The notes below the pieces were generated by a model. The model saw nothing but the letters and a program-made list of their open reading frames with translations, was not told the origin of the DNA and did not search any database. This document shows, piece after piece, positions 34,232-46,664 of a stretch of DNA of 52,500 nucleotides (positions are counted from its first letter, which is position 1; each line of letters opens with the position of its first letter). Position numbers and translations under genes: made by a program. The stretch comes from Anaeromyces robustus (taxonomy: Eukaryota; Neocallimastigomycota; Neocallimastigomycetes; Neocallimastigales; Neocallimastigaceae): positions 52,501-105,000 of the forward strand of contig MCFG01000165.1 of the NCBI GenBank assembly GCA_002104895.1, given 5' to 3'.

Positions 34232-37200
34232 TTATTCTTTTGATTCTTCTTTTTTTATATCATCATTAAAACTACTATTTTCATTATTTTCATTATTTTC
34301 ATTAATTTCATTATTTTCATTATTTTCATTATTTTCATTATTTTCGTTATTTTCATTATTTTCATCATTTTCATATTTATCAGATTGATTATCCAAGTTT
34401 CTTTTTTGATCTAAACTATTTTGAATTTCATTAGTAGCTCCATAAATTATATGATGTGCTGCTAATAAGAATTTCTTTTGATTATTAAATTCTATTGAAA
34501 AAAATTAATATATTTTAAAATTAATAATTACATATTATGTATTGTAATATTGTTTCTTTTTTAAAAAAAAATATGTGTAAATAATTATAACAATAGTAAC
34601 AATAAAAATTATACTAACTTTCTTTTCTTAAAGTTTCTTTCTGAACTTCTGGTAATAAATATCCTGAAACTAAATTATTTATCAATTGCTCTTCGCCTTT
34701 TTCTTTGTTTGGACTTTGAATATATATAATAATATGTTCAAAATAAAAAATAAATATATATATATATTTATAAGTGCTTAATATATTATAATATATCAAA
34801 ATATAATTACCTTTTGTCAATTTCTTCAACAAATGTGTTGACTCTGTCTACATAACGTCTAACTTCATTTCTTGCTTGTACTCCTGCCGAAAATTCTACA
34901 GAATCTAATAAAATGTCTTCTAAATATGTATCAACAGTTTGTTGATGTATTTTCATAACTTGTCTAAATACTTCATCATCTTCTTTTCTTCTTAATATTT
35001 CTTTTTGTCGTTGACCTATTAATAATAATAATAATAATTATTATTATTAATATTAATATTAATATTAATTATATTATTATTATTTTTTTTATTTTTATTA
35101 TTATTATATATAATTACTATCATTATTTATTCTTAAAAAAATTTTATAATTATAATTTTTCTATTTTTATTTTTTATTTGGATAATTTACCGCTTTCTTC
35201 GGCTTCCCTCATTCTTCTTGTCCTTTCAGCAAGCATTACCATAGCCGATATTCTTCTTTCTTCTCTTAATCGTTTTAATTGTTTTGTATAAAAGTCTAAT
35301 TGTTGACCAACTGCTTCTGCTTGAATATTAGCTTCAACAGTTCTTTCTTTCATTTGATCATTGGTATATATTTGTTGTCCATCTAATAAATCTGGAATAT
35401 ATTGATATATAAGAATCTTTTATTTATTTTTTTTAATAGAAAAAATTGTTTTCCATTTTTATATATAAAATTAAAATTAAACATTTATATTTTTTAGCAT
35501 TTATAATAGTTATTAATAACATACACATTTTTTTATATAAATTTATATTATTATTATATTTAAATATTTTTTAATATAAATAATTATTTCCAAACCTCAT
35601 TTTCATGTAAATCGATTTCTCCATTAGTATATATTCTTTTTTCTCTTTGCCTCTTAAGTATTCTTTGGTAATCTGGTTTTAATGTAATTTCTGGTTTTCT
35701 ATATTGAAGGTTTTGTTTTACTTTAGGTATTTTTTCTTTCATTACATTAATATCAGCTTGTCCTGGAAGAACAACATATTCAAGTGGTATATTATTTGAA
35801 TTATTTTTTGATTTATCATTTTTAATTTGCTCAAATACGTGATATAATGCAGCTTCTTGAATAATATATTTTGTTCTTAATTCTTCAATTAATTGCAATC
35901 TTCTTTCTTTACCTCTATACATCATATTTTGAACTATTCTTCCTCTAATTAATCTTTGAATTAATATAGATGCTAGGTCTAATTCATCTTCATGACTTTC
36001 ACTAATTTACATATTAATTAAATAAATATATATATATATATATACATTATATAATCATATTAATATTTTATAAATATATTAAAAAGAGAATTTTTTATTA
36101 TTATTAAAATTATTATTTTTTCTTAATTGACTTACTTTCCAGTAATAGTTGGTGTTTTTGGTCTTTCTGGAGGTTTTTGTATTTTAATTTCAAATCTTAA
36201 AGGTTTATTAGCATCATCAACATCTTTTTTCTTATCTTCAATCCTTTGAGCTACTAATTTTAATTGTTCCTGTATATGGAATTCCTAAATAAAACATATC
36301 ATATATATTAAAAATTTTAATTATGATTCTTTTTTATTTCTTATTATATATATTATTAAACATTTACTTTTCTTGCCAAGTTACTATTTTTCTTTTCATT
36401 ACTTTCTGGTAAAGTAATTTTTGGATTAATTACAGAACTTGGAAGTATTGCTTCTAATTTTTCCAATTCTTTTATTTATTATTATTAATTTTTTTTAATA
36501 ATTTTAAATTTAATATTCTTGAATTTATAGGAATGATTCATTGTTCTAATATATATAAATATTAAAATAAATAAATTACCTCTAAAATCTTTCATTACTA
36601 CTTTTTGTTCTTCTAATATCTTTTGAGACTGCTCATATAATCTACCTTCTCTTGTTATAGGTGCATAAACCTTTTAAAAATAATTAATGAAGATAAATTT
36701 AGAATTAAAAAATTAAAAAAAATTTTTTTTTTTTAATTTTTTTATTTTCATTTTTTTTTTCTCTTTTCTTTATATTTTTCTATTTTTATTTTTTTATTTT
36801 TTTTTTTCATATAATATTTTTTTATTGGAAATATATTGCATACTCTTGATCCATAATTTGTATATTCATTTATGATATCTCTCGGTTCAACTGTTTTATT
36901 TAATAATTTTCTTTTATTGGTAAGTTTTCTTACAGCTATTATTGTTAAAAAAAAAAAAAAAAGGTACACAAATTAATATATTTATTTTTACTTATTTTTA
37001 ATACTTATTATTAATTATTATCATTATTATTAATATGAATAATAAATTGTACCTTTAACCATTCTTTTTTGTAATTTTTCTTGTAATTCATTTCTTTGTT
37101 GTAATTTTTTTTGCCATATTTTTGCTAATCTTTCATTATTGTATTTCTCATTTTCTTCTTCTCTTTTTCTAATAACTTGTGTCAAAATCTTCAATCTTTC

Positions 37201-37639
37201 ATTTTGTAATCTATTTTTATTATACATTATATATATATATATTTTCAATTTATAAGTGAATAAAATATATTAAATTGTGTGTCATGATTATAACAATAAT
37301 GAAGAAAAAATTAAAATCTTATTTTTTTTATTCATTTATTAACCTTTCAATTTCTTCTTCTCTTTCTTTCCATTCTTGTAATTCCATTGCTTCCATCATT
37401 TTTAATCTTTTTTGATATGATTTTTTATCGACTACTTTTGGTAAAGTAGCTTCCCATGCTCTTTTCAATCTTGCTCTTTCAATCATTTCAATTTCTGCAG
37501 GGCCAACAGGTAACCCTGCTCCATATGTTAATGTTGCTAACGCTAAAATTTCTGGTGGAGAAGAACCAGGTTTTATAATATATTCAGGTGAATATGGATC
37601 TGTTTGTGCTTCACTTTCACTGTTGTTTTATTACAAAAC

Positions 37640-37678
<39 letters not shown>

Positions 37679-38445
37679 GAAGATAATAATTTTTATTATT
37701 TAATAAATATCTAATTATCTATTAATATACTTTAATATTTGTAATATCAATTGATATAGACATTACCGATAAAGTGTTTGTACCCCAATTGTTCTAAACA
37801 TTGGTGTATTATTTCCTTGTATATTTTCATTAGCATTTGTATTTTTATTTTTATTATCATTTCCAGAATCTTTATTTTTTGCATATACTATATGTCCTCC
37901 CATATTTTCAACATAAGGAATAATAGGTCTTCTAAAATATTTATATCTATTAGCACCTGTTACTTTAGGATCTGTATGAAGGATTAATCTATTATGACCT
38001 AAATCTTTAGGTAATGAATGTGGTTTGACAACATAATAACCAGGAGGATAATGTGCTAATGTTGAAAATAAATTTTTGAAAATTGGAACTATAGACTGTA
38101 ATTATATATTATATATATTATATATTATATATTATTATTATATATTTTTATCTGTTAAAATTAAAACTTTTATATATATTTATGTAAAAAAAAATTCCAT
38201 TCCATATATATATATATACATACTACATCATGAATTTGAGCTCTTGCAAGAGCTTTTGTATGATCCTTATAACATGATACAGTATAATTGGTATCTAAAA
38301 TATATGATTAATAATGATAGAATATAAATAGTATATATATATATATATTTTTATTTAAACATGATAAAATATAAATAAATTATTATAACTAACCATATAA
38401 ATAATCATAAGGTCTATCTGGTGCTTGTGATATAGACCTCGACAT
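34232..38445 (-). CDS. CFAP91: Cilia- and flagella-associated protein 91 (CFAP91/MAATS1; 836 aa, 14 exons)
   Basis: Exons: 38445-38394, 38294-38224, 38095-37767, 37619-37344, 37210-37053, 36935-36844, 36670-36580, 36468-36368, 36284-36136, 36001-35596, 35416-35191, 35015-34811, 34713-34619, 34491-34232. Frames join throughout. Signature segments in family order: RPYDYLY near the start; [40 protein letters not shown] followed by [31 protein letters not shown]; an IQ-like [64 protein letters not shown]91 is part of the calmodulin- and spoke-associated complex at the radial-spoke base of the axoneme. Its presence implies motile flagella. The tail carries a nine-nucleotide ENN repeat. Exon 10 uses a weak donor (GTTTGG). 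Length is somewhat above the animal protein. Confidence 0.94.
34275..34370 (-). repeat. Coding (GAAAATAAT)n nonanucleotide repeat, CFAP91 tail
   Basis: About ten tandem 9-bp units encode a Glu-Asn-Asn tract in the last exon of CFAP91. One unit reads ATT in place of AAT, giving E-I-N. Confidence 0.88.
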
Positions 38446-38987
38446 TTTTTTTTTAATATTTTAATAAAAAAAAATTTTAATTATTCTCCTTGTAATAATT
38501 CTGAATATCTTATTTGATTCTTAAATATTTATATTTTATTTAGATAAAAATATCTTTTATAATATTTTATTCAAATTTAACTACTTTTTCAATCAGTTTT
38601 ATTTTATTCTTTAATAATAATATTAATAACAATAATACAATAATAATAATAACAATAATACAAATATAATTTTAATTTATATTAAAACTTTTACAATATT
38701 TTTTTTTTTACAAAAAATATATTTTTTACAATTTATATATAAACATTATAAACCATAAAAATTTTAATAACTTTTTGTAAATTAAATATAAATTATTAAC
38801 CCATAAAAAAAATTTTAAATTTTTTCTTCTTTATTTTTTTTTTCTTTTATTTTTTATTTTTTATAGATAGTTTATTTATCATAGCTTCAATTAAATTTCA
38901 CATAATGAAAATTAAAGATATGTTATATTTTTTAATAGAAGTATATAAATTTAATAAATATATTTTGAACTATATTATAAAAAATTT
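38446..38987. other. Intergenic region CFAP91 / DTD1
   Basis: About 540 bp, AT-rich, with AACAATAAT triplet runs near 38627-38662 and T-runs near 38825-38860. No gene seen. Confidence 0.7.
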
Positions 38988-40267
38988 CTATTTTTTGGTA
39001 TCGATAATAATGGTAACTGGTCCTTCATTAACAAGTGAAACATTCATCATTGCACCGAACTGTCCATCTATGAAAGAATAAAAAGAATAAAATAATAATT
39101 AGTATAAAGTTTTGATAAATATTTTATAATTCTTCTATTAAAATTTATTTTAATTTTATTATTATCTTATTTTTATTTTTTTTTTTTAAAAAAAGTATAC
39201 CTTTTATTTTTTCTGGCTTATAAGCCTCTCTTAATTTGTCTAAAAATTTATTATAAAATACTTTTGCTTCTTCTGTTTTCATTGCTAAATGGAAATCTGG
39301 TTTAGAACCTAAATTTAATTAGAAATAATATCGTAAATATACATGAATGAATTAATATTAAATCATTAAAAAAAAAAGAGAGATACAAATATAAAAAGTA
39401 AATAAAGAAATAAATAAGATATTAAAAATTTAGGATTTTTATTCACCTTTAGCAGTTATAGCATATAATGTAAATTGACTTACTACATAATTTAAAATGT
39501 CATTCAATTTAACAATTAATACAATTGACTTTTTTTTTTCTTTATTATATTTTATTTTATTTAAAAAGTTATTTATTTATCTATTTATTTAATTTTTCAT
39601 ACCACATAAAATTTCTAAATCTAAATCTTTAACACTTTTTTTCCAAAATCTTTGTTCTTCATCTGGAAAAAGTCTTAAATTTAATATCTTTATATTATTA
39701 TTTTTTATAAATATAAATATAAAAATGTATAAAATAATATAAAGTAATATTAAATTATAAATTATAAATATATATAAATTTTAAATTATAATAAAATGAA
39801 TATTATTTTATTATTACTTTATTTTTCTTCTATAATAAATATAAATTATCATTATAATAATAATAAATTATTATAATTATAATAATATACCTTTTTTACT
39901 CTATGTATTATAAAGTTTGATTGTATATAAATATTAAAAAAAGAAAAAAAACATTGAATTTTAATATTCAACAATTAATATATTATTATTTATATTAAAA
40001 TAAATATATTATTACAATTTATTCATATCATCTTCAGTATCTTCATTACAAATACCAATTAAAGCCATAATTCCTTTATTAATTTCTGAAATTTTTTTTC
40101 CTTCAACTTTTTATTTTTTAAATATAAATAAAATTACATATATTAAATATTTAATTACTATAATAAAAAAAAGTTATTATATATATATTAAACTATTTTC
40201 AAATATGTATATATGTAGATATACCCTCAACATTTGAGGTTGTAACTTTTTGTATAACAGCTTTCAT
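38988..40267 (-). CDS. DTD1: D-aminoacyl-tRNA deacylase (150 aa, 7 exons incl. a 10-nt exon)
   Basis: Exons: 40267-40225, 40106-40016, 39900-39891, 39687-39603, 39482-39447, 39308-39201, 39067-38988. The product begins MKAVIQKVTTSNVEVEGKKI and carries ILNLRLFPDE, the active-site motif SQFTLYA, GSKPDFHLAM, and the C-terminal NEGPVT motif with its Gly-cisPro pair. Total length matches the DTD family (about 145-150 aa). The enzyme removes D-amino acids (and glycine) mischarged on tRNA. The third exon is only 10 nt (A GTA AAA AAG). Skipping it would lose KK and break the frame before ILNLRLF, so it is needed. A very compact protein is split by six introns. Confidence 0.95.
39891..39900 (-). other. 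10-nt microexon of DTD1
   Basis: On the - strand the sequence reads TAG|AGTAAAAAAG|GTATAT. It joins exon 2 (phase 2, ...AAA TT) to exon 4 (phase 0), giving N-K-L-V-K-K-I-L-N-L-R-L-F. This matches the conserved helix-strand segment of DTD. Confidence 0.85.
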
Positions 40268-40879
40268 TTTAATATTTTTATTATATTTCTAAAAAAGACA
40301 AAAAATAAAAAAAAAAAAAAAACAACCACATATATTATATTAACATAAATTGATTGATATATTAAAAAATTTTTTTTAATAAACACTATAATTAAAAAAA
40401 TGTATATTAATATATATAAATATTTTTATTAATATTTTTTTATTTATTTTATTAATATTTTTTTATTAATATTTTTATATATAAATAAAAATGAAGATTA
40501 AAAATATTGAATTTTTAATTAAAAGAAATAATTATTTTATTAAAAAAAAGAAGTTTTAAAGAATTATCAAAACATATATTTTTTATAATTATATAATTAT
40601 TTATAAAAAATAAAAAATAAAAAAAATAAAAAAAAAAAAAATAAAAAAAAAAAAAATTAAAAAAAAAAAATAAAATAAAAAAAAATAAAAAAATTATAAT
40701 ATTATTAAATCAATATAATAAATATTAATATTAATAAATTTTATTACTAATTATTATATTAATATAACATTATTATAATTATATATATTAAAGTATTTAT
40801 GATAAAAATTATTAAATATAATTTAGCCATTTTGTTTTTTTTTCTTATTATTTATATATTTTCTTTTTTTTATACTGCA

Positions 40880-40912
<33 letters not shown>

Positions 40913-41097
40913 TTAATTATTATCATTATTATTATTATTAATTTTTTTTTTTTTTGATTTTGTTTTTATTTTTATTTTTTTTTATTAATTATTAATTATT
41001 AATTATTAATTATTCATTTTTTTTTTATTTTGCTGTTTATATTATTATTATTATTATTAAATTATTTATATAAGAAAAATAAATTATGATTATGAGT
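40268..41097. other. Intergenic region DTD1 / GSK3
   Basis: About 830 bp, AT-rich. It has A-runs near 40300-40322 and 40615-40690, a run of about 27 T near 40880-40906, and ATTAATT repeats near 40985-41015. No gene seen. Confidence 0.7.
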
Positions 41098-41567
41098 TTA
41101 CGAAAATGCTGCTAATTTAGCAACCATTTCTTGTGGTGTTTTTAAAGTTAATGGTATAAAATTATCTAAATTTACAGGAAGTTGTGATTCTGCAAATTCT
41201 GGTACAAGTTTTCTGTTCAATGATGGATTAATACTTAATTCATGTTCTGTGAAATTAAATAATGGTGGTAGTGGTTTTCCTGTTAGTAAAACGGTATTTG
41301 GTTGTCTTAATTCATTGAAGAATGGATGTGTCATTGCTTCAATAGCTGTTAATCTTTTTGTTGGAGTATATTCTAATAATTCTGATAATAAATCTAAAGC
41401 TTCTGGGGTTGTTGCTCTACCTCTGAAAACCTTTATATATATTTATAAATAATAATCAAAAAAAAAAAAAAAATAAATATTATGTAATAATTAAATAAGA
41501 TATTAGACAATTAATTAATTAATTAATTAATAAAATTTTATTGTAAATTTATTTAAATTTTCTTTTT

Positions 41568-41598
<31 letters not shown>

Positions 41599-41809
41599 GA
41601 ATTTAATTACTTTTGACCATGAGCATGATTTTATTTGTGGGAATTTATATTCACTATAATGTTCATTCATACTTAATATTTGTTCTTTTGTTGGTGTACC
41701 TAAAATCTTAATAATTTCTACTAATTGATCAACACATGATTCACCTAAGAATAATGGTTGTCCTAACATAAGTTCGGCCATTACACATCCAGCAGACCAT
41801 ATATCTACA

Positions 41810-41853
<44 letters not shown>

Positions 41854-43183
41854 TATTATATTAAGTAAATAAGTATACATTATTATTATCATTAATTATT
41901 ATATATAAATATTAAATAAATAAATAAATAAATAAATAAATTAATAAATAATAATTATAATATATTTAAATGTGATATTTACCAATTAAAACAGAATAGT
42001 TAATACTTCCAAAAATTAATTCAGGTGCACGATAATATCTTGAACAAATATAACTAACATTTGGTTCACCTGCAACTAAAATTTTCGCACTACCAAAATC
42101 ACAAAGTTTTAATACACCTGTTGTTGGATCTAAAAGAAGATTTTGTGGTTTAATATCTCTATGACAAATACCTAAAGAATGAATATAAGCTAATGAACGG
42201 AAAAGTTGATACATATATAACTATAATAATATATATAGTATTAATATAAAATAATAATTTATAAATTTTAATTAGAATTAATTTAAGTTATTAAAATGAA
42301 AATTTTTTATTTAATAAAAAAAAATTTTTGAATTATTTTATTTAAAATATTATATATAATATTTTTAAATATAATAGATTTTTAGATTTAAATAAAACTT
42401 ACTTTTATTGAAAGAATTGGCATATTTTGCCTTATTTTTACATAATGTCTACTTGCGCGATAAATTGTTTCTGGTATAAATTCTAAAACTAAATTTAAAA
42501 ATATTTCATCTTTTTTTTCACCATTAGAATAGAAATAATACTTTAATGTTACAACATTTGGATGTGATACTAAATTCATAATTTGAAGTTCACGATTCTA
42601 AAATATTATAATAAAAATATATTATTTTAAAGAAAATATATATATATATTTTAATATATTATTCTATTATTCCATTTGTTTGAAAATATTATTAAAAATA
42701 ATATATAACATTAAAAGTAATTTATATATTTACCTTAAAGCGTTTATCTTGTAAGACTTTTTTAATTGCAACAACTTCATTAGTTTTAATTAATTTTGCT
42801 CTAAAAACAACACCAAATGATCCACTTCCTGCAACTTTGGAATTAATAAATGAAATTTCTGTTAATTCACCTGTGTTACCACGATTTGCCATAACAACAG
42901 TTGGATGTGCTGCATCTATTTCATCTATAAATTTATTGATATTTAATATATCAATATATAAAAATTTATAATATTATTAATTAAAAAGAATACTTTTTAC
43001 AAATATCTTTTATATAATATATATATATATATATATTTAAGTAGATAAATTACTATTAGTTTTTATTCCATTTATAATATTGTCATTAGCATTTGAATTA
43101 TTATTACTTTCTTTCCAATCTTTAGATGTATTATCCATTAATGCTTGAACTGGTTGAATAATATTCTTTTTCATATTTGACAT
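41098..43183 (-). CDS. GSK3: Glycogen synthase kinase 3-type Ser/Thr kinase (426 aa, 6 exons)
   Basis: Exons: 43183-43054, 42924-42734, 42597-42403, 42220-41983, 41804-41611, 41430-41098. Kinase motifs: glycine loop AGSGSFGVV (about 75-83), VAIKK with the ATP lysine (about 98), HRDIKPQN (catalytic Asp about 194), CDFGSAK (DFG about 213-215), and the activating-loop Tyr in [17 protein letters not shown] (about 229). Then come [23 protein letters not shown] and [15 protein letters not shown] and [11 protein letters not shown] are the typical GSK3 C-lobe end. GSK3 phosphorylates pre-primed substrates; Arg and Lys residues of the priming pocket (in [12 protein letters not shown]) are present. The N-terminus lacks an obvious RPRTTSF-like inhibitory site, as is usual outside animals. 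The start is the only upstream in-frame ATG in exon 1 with an A/T-rich leader; it is good but not proven. Confidence 0.95.
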
Positions 43184-44665
43184 AATTATTTATAATTATT
43201 ATATTGATTATCTTATTTATTTTCTTTATATATATATATATTAATTATTTATAAAAAAAAAATTATAAAAAAAAAAATGTTAATTATAATTAATATGATA
43301 TAATATAATATATATTTACATAACTATATAATTAAAAAATCTTAAGATTTATTATTATTATTATTATATCAAAAAAGTTGAATATTTTACTTTAAATAAT
43401 TATGACTTTATATATATATATATATGTTTTTTTTTCCTTTCTATTAATATTTATTAAATAATAAAAAACTTTTTTTTTTTAAAAATATTTAATAAAATTT
43501 AATAAGAAAAGAAAAAACAATTATATATATTAGTTTTATTGTTAAGTAAATTAATAATTATTATTATTCTGAAATTCAGTTAAATAAAAAAACAAAATCT
43601 TATTATAAATTGTATCCAAAAAGAAAAAAATATATTTTGATATAATATGAAACGTTTTTATTTCTTGGATTTTATTTTAAAATAATAAATAAAAATTATT
43701 TAATTTTAAACTTTTGAATATAATAATTATTTAAATATTGAGCTATTAATTTAAATTAATTTATATAAATTTTTTTTTTTTGTTGTTGTTGTGATTATTT
43801 TTGCTTTTGCTTTTTGAATTTTAATACGTATTCTGTTATATTCCAATTAACAATGTATATATTATTGATAATTGATAATATTAATATTAATTTTTTAAAT
43901 TAACTTTTCCAATAATAAAGTGTAAATAATCCTTTTGATTGCGTTCAATTTTTTTACTAGAATAATTATTTATTTTCTTATTGTAAATATAACTTTTTTA
44001 ATTCGTTGAATAATTATTTTTATATATATATTTATTAATTTACTAAGAACTCTTATAATATTTTTAACTGAAAATGAGATCTTAATAAATTTTTAACAAA
44101 AATTATTTTATGTTATCAGGCATTAAAAAATGGTCATTATAACATATAAAGAAAGGTTTTATGAATAATAAATACAAAAAGAAATATAATGAATGTATTG
44201 TTAATTAATTTTTAAGAATTTTTTTTTTTAAAATTATTGAATATATGTATATTAAGAGGGAGTTGATGTTTTTTTAATAACATTTAAAAACAATACTAAT
44301 AAAAAGTTTTAAATATTATTTTATATTCCCCCTTTAATTATCCAATATTAATATACATGTATATAGTTTATGAATGAAAGTTGCTATTGAAGTAATGAAT
44401 AATTAATATTGATTTAAAACTTTTTGATATATGAACTTATAAATTTAATATTTGTGTTTTATAGTTTTATATATATATATATTGTATATATTTGTTTTTA
44501 TGTTTTTTATGTTTCCTTTTTTTTTCTAAAAATAATTGTGTATTTTGTTATTGTTTTTAATAATTGTCTTTTTTATTACTTTGTTTCTTTTTAATGAAAT
44601 GTATAATTATTTAATTGAAAAAAAATGCGAGTATGTGAAATGTTTCTATAATAGGAAGTATAAAA

Positions 44666-44701
<36 letters not shown>

Positions 44702-44870
44702 ATTAGTTGTTTGAATAATATTAATTGATTATTATATAAACAAAAAAAATATGTTATCCATAGTTAATAAAAAATAACAAAAGAATTAAATTAAAAAAAA
44801 ATATTAAATACTTTATTTATAATTTCTTTCTCTATATAAAATTTATAAAACTTTTATAATTTATTTGATG

Positions 44871-44903
<33 letters not shown>

Positions 44904-45386
44904 TCATTCAAACAAAAAATAATTATAAATTATAATAATAATTTATAAATGAAAGAATTAAAAATTATTTCACATTTAAAAAAATATAATAATAATTATT
45001 TATCACTATATTTTTTTTTTTTTTACAATGTTATAAATATTTGAATCTTAAAAAAATATTATTTCAATGTATTTTTTTTTTTTCTTTTTGGTTTAAAAAA
45101 AAAAGAATTAACATAATATTAAAAATTTAACATTTATTAAATATAAACTATATATTAATTATAATTAATTAATTATAAATGAATTTCATAATAAATAATA
45201 AATAGTAATATAAAAAAGTATAATAATTTAAGTGAAAATGTAATATAATATATTCAAAAAATAATTTATTTATAAATTTTTATTAAAATACTAAATTTTA
45301 ATTTTTACACTATAACAATAAAATTATGAGTATTTAACTTTTTTTTTTTTTTTTTTTATATTTTTATATTTTATATTTCAAAAGCT

Positions 45387-45437
<51 letters not shown>

Positions 45438-46040
45438 GTTTTAAAAAAAAAATAATAAATTAAGGTAACAAATAAACAAATTTTTTAATAAAAATTATAA
45501 TATTATTTAAATATTAATAATACCTTTATAATAATAATCTTTTAAGTTTATACCTTAAGCACTTATTGATATAATTATTATTAATTAGTTTTGTTTTTTG
45601 ATTTATTTGGATATATAACAGAATATTTTTTTTTCTTTTTTTACTTTTTGGATATTTATTAATAATTATTAAATATAAGATTTTACAACAGTTTATAACT
45701 GTATATTTTGAAAAACAATAAAAATTATCCACATAATTATAAAAATAAAAAAATATTAATAATATATTACCGATTTTTTTTTTTTGAGATTCCTATTTTT
45801 TTTTTCTTTTTTGATGTATATTATTTAATAAGTTTTTTTTTATTATTTTTCCTAACAATGTTCTGAATAATGATATCAAATATTATATGGTAAAAATAAA
45901 ATAAAAAGTATTAAAAATAAAATTAAATATTAATAAAAACTTTTTTAAACATTTTTTCTTTTAAATATCAATATAAATATATTCTTAAATAAATATATCT
46001 TTTGATATATAATAATTGCTTTTTTTTACTTAATTAGAAA

Positions 46041-46166
46041 TATCTCTTTTATTTCATTTTTATTTTATGTTTTATAATAATATATCTCTTTTATTTCATT
46101 TTTATTTTATGCTTTATAATAATATATCTCTTTTATTTCATTTTTATTTTATGCTTTATAATAATA
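46041..46166. repeat. 42-bp tandem repeat, three copies
   Basis: Units begin TATCTCTTTTATTTCATTTT at 46041, 46083 and 46125 and are near identical. The first copy has TATGTTTTATAATAA; copies two and three have TATGCTTTATAATAA. It lies in the 8-kb spacer, followed by an AAT tract. Confidence 0.93.
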
Positions 46167-46170
46167 ATTA

Positions 46171-46203
<33 letters not shown>

Positions 46204-46632
46204 TTATTATTACTATTATTATTATTATTTTTTTTTGTTTTTTTTTTGTTATAAACTATTATTTATTTATTTTAGTGTTTATTTATTTTTAATTAATAAT
46301 AATATTATTATATATATTTATATTAAAAATGATTTTTTGAAATTTAATAACCCCTTTCATTTTACTACAATAATAATTTTTGGTTTCTTTTTTTTCTATG
46401 TATCATATTATTATTATTTATTATTATTAATTATTATTTATATTAAAATATATTTTAAATTTATTATTTGTATTCTAATAACATTTTCCCTATATATTGC
46501 TATTAAATAAATAATTTTTATTTATTGTTACTTATTATTATTGTTATAATCATTAACAATTACTATATTTGGTTAAAATATTAATTAATGCCCTAAATTA
46601 TTTATATTATGATAAATTTAATATAAAAAATG

Positions 46633-46664
<32 letters not shown>

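Noticed and set aside
45526-45732. - strand frame of 68 residues in the 8-kb spacer
   Set aside because: Lys/Asn/Ile/Tyr-rich noise with no recognisable domain or splice partners.
46235-46510. + strand frame of 91 residues in the 8-kb spacer
   Set aside because: Its composition (Phe/Ile/Tyr) is what AT-rich noise gives; no motif, no convincing leader.
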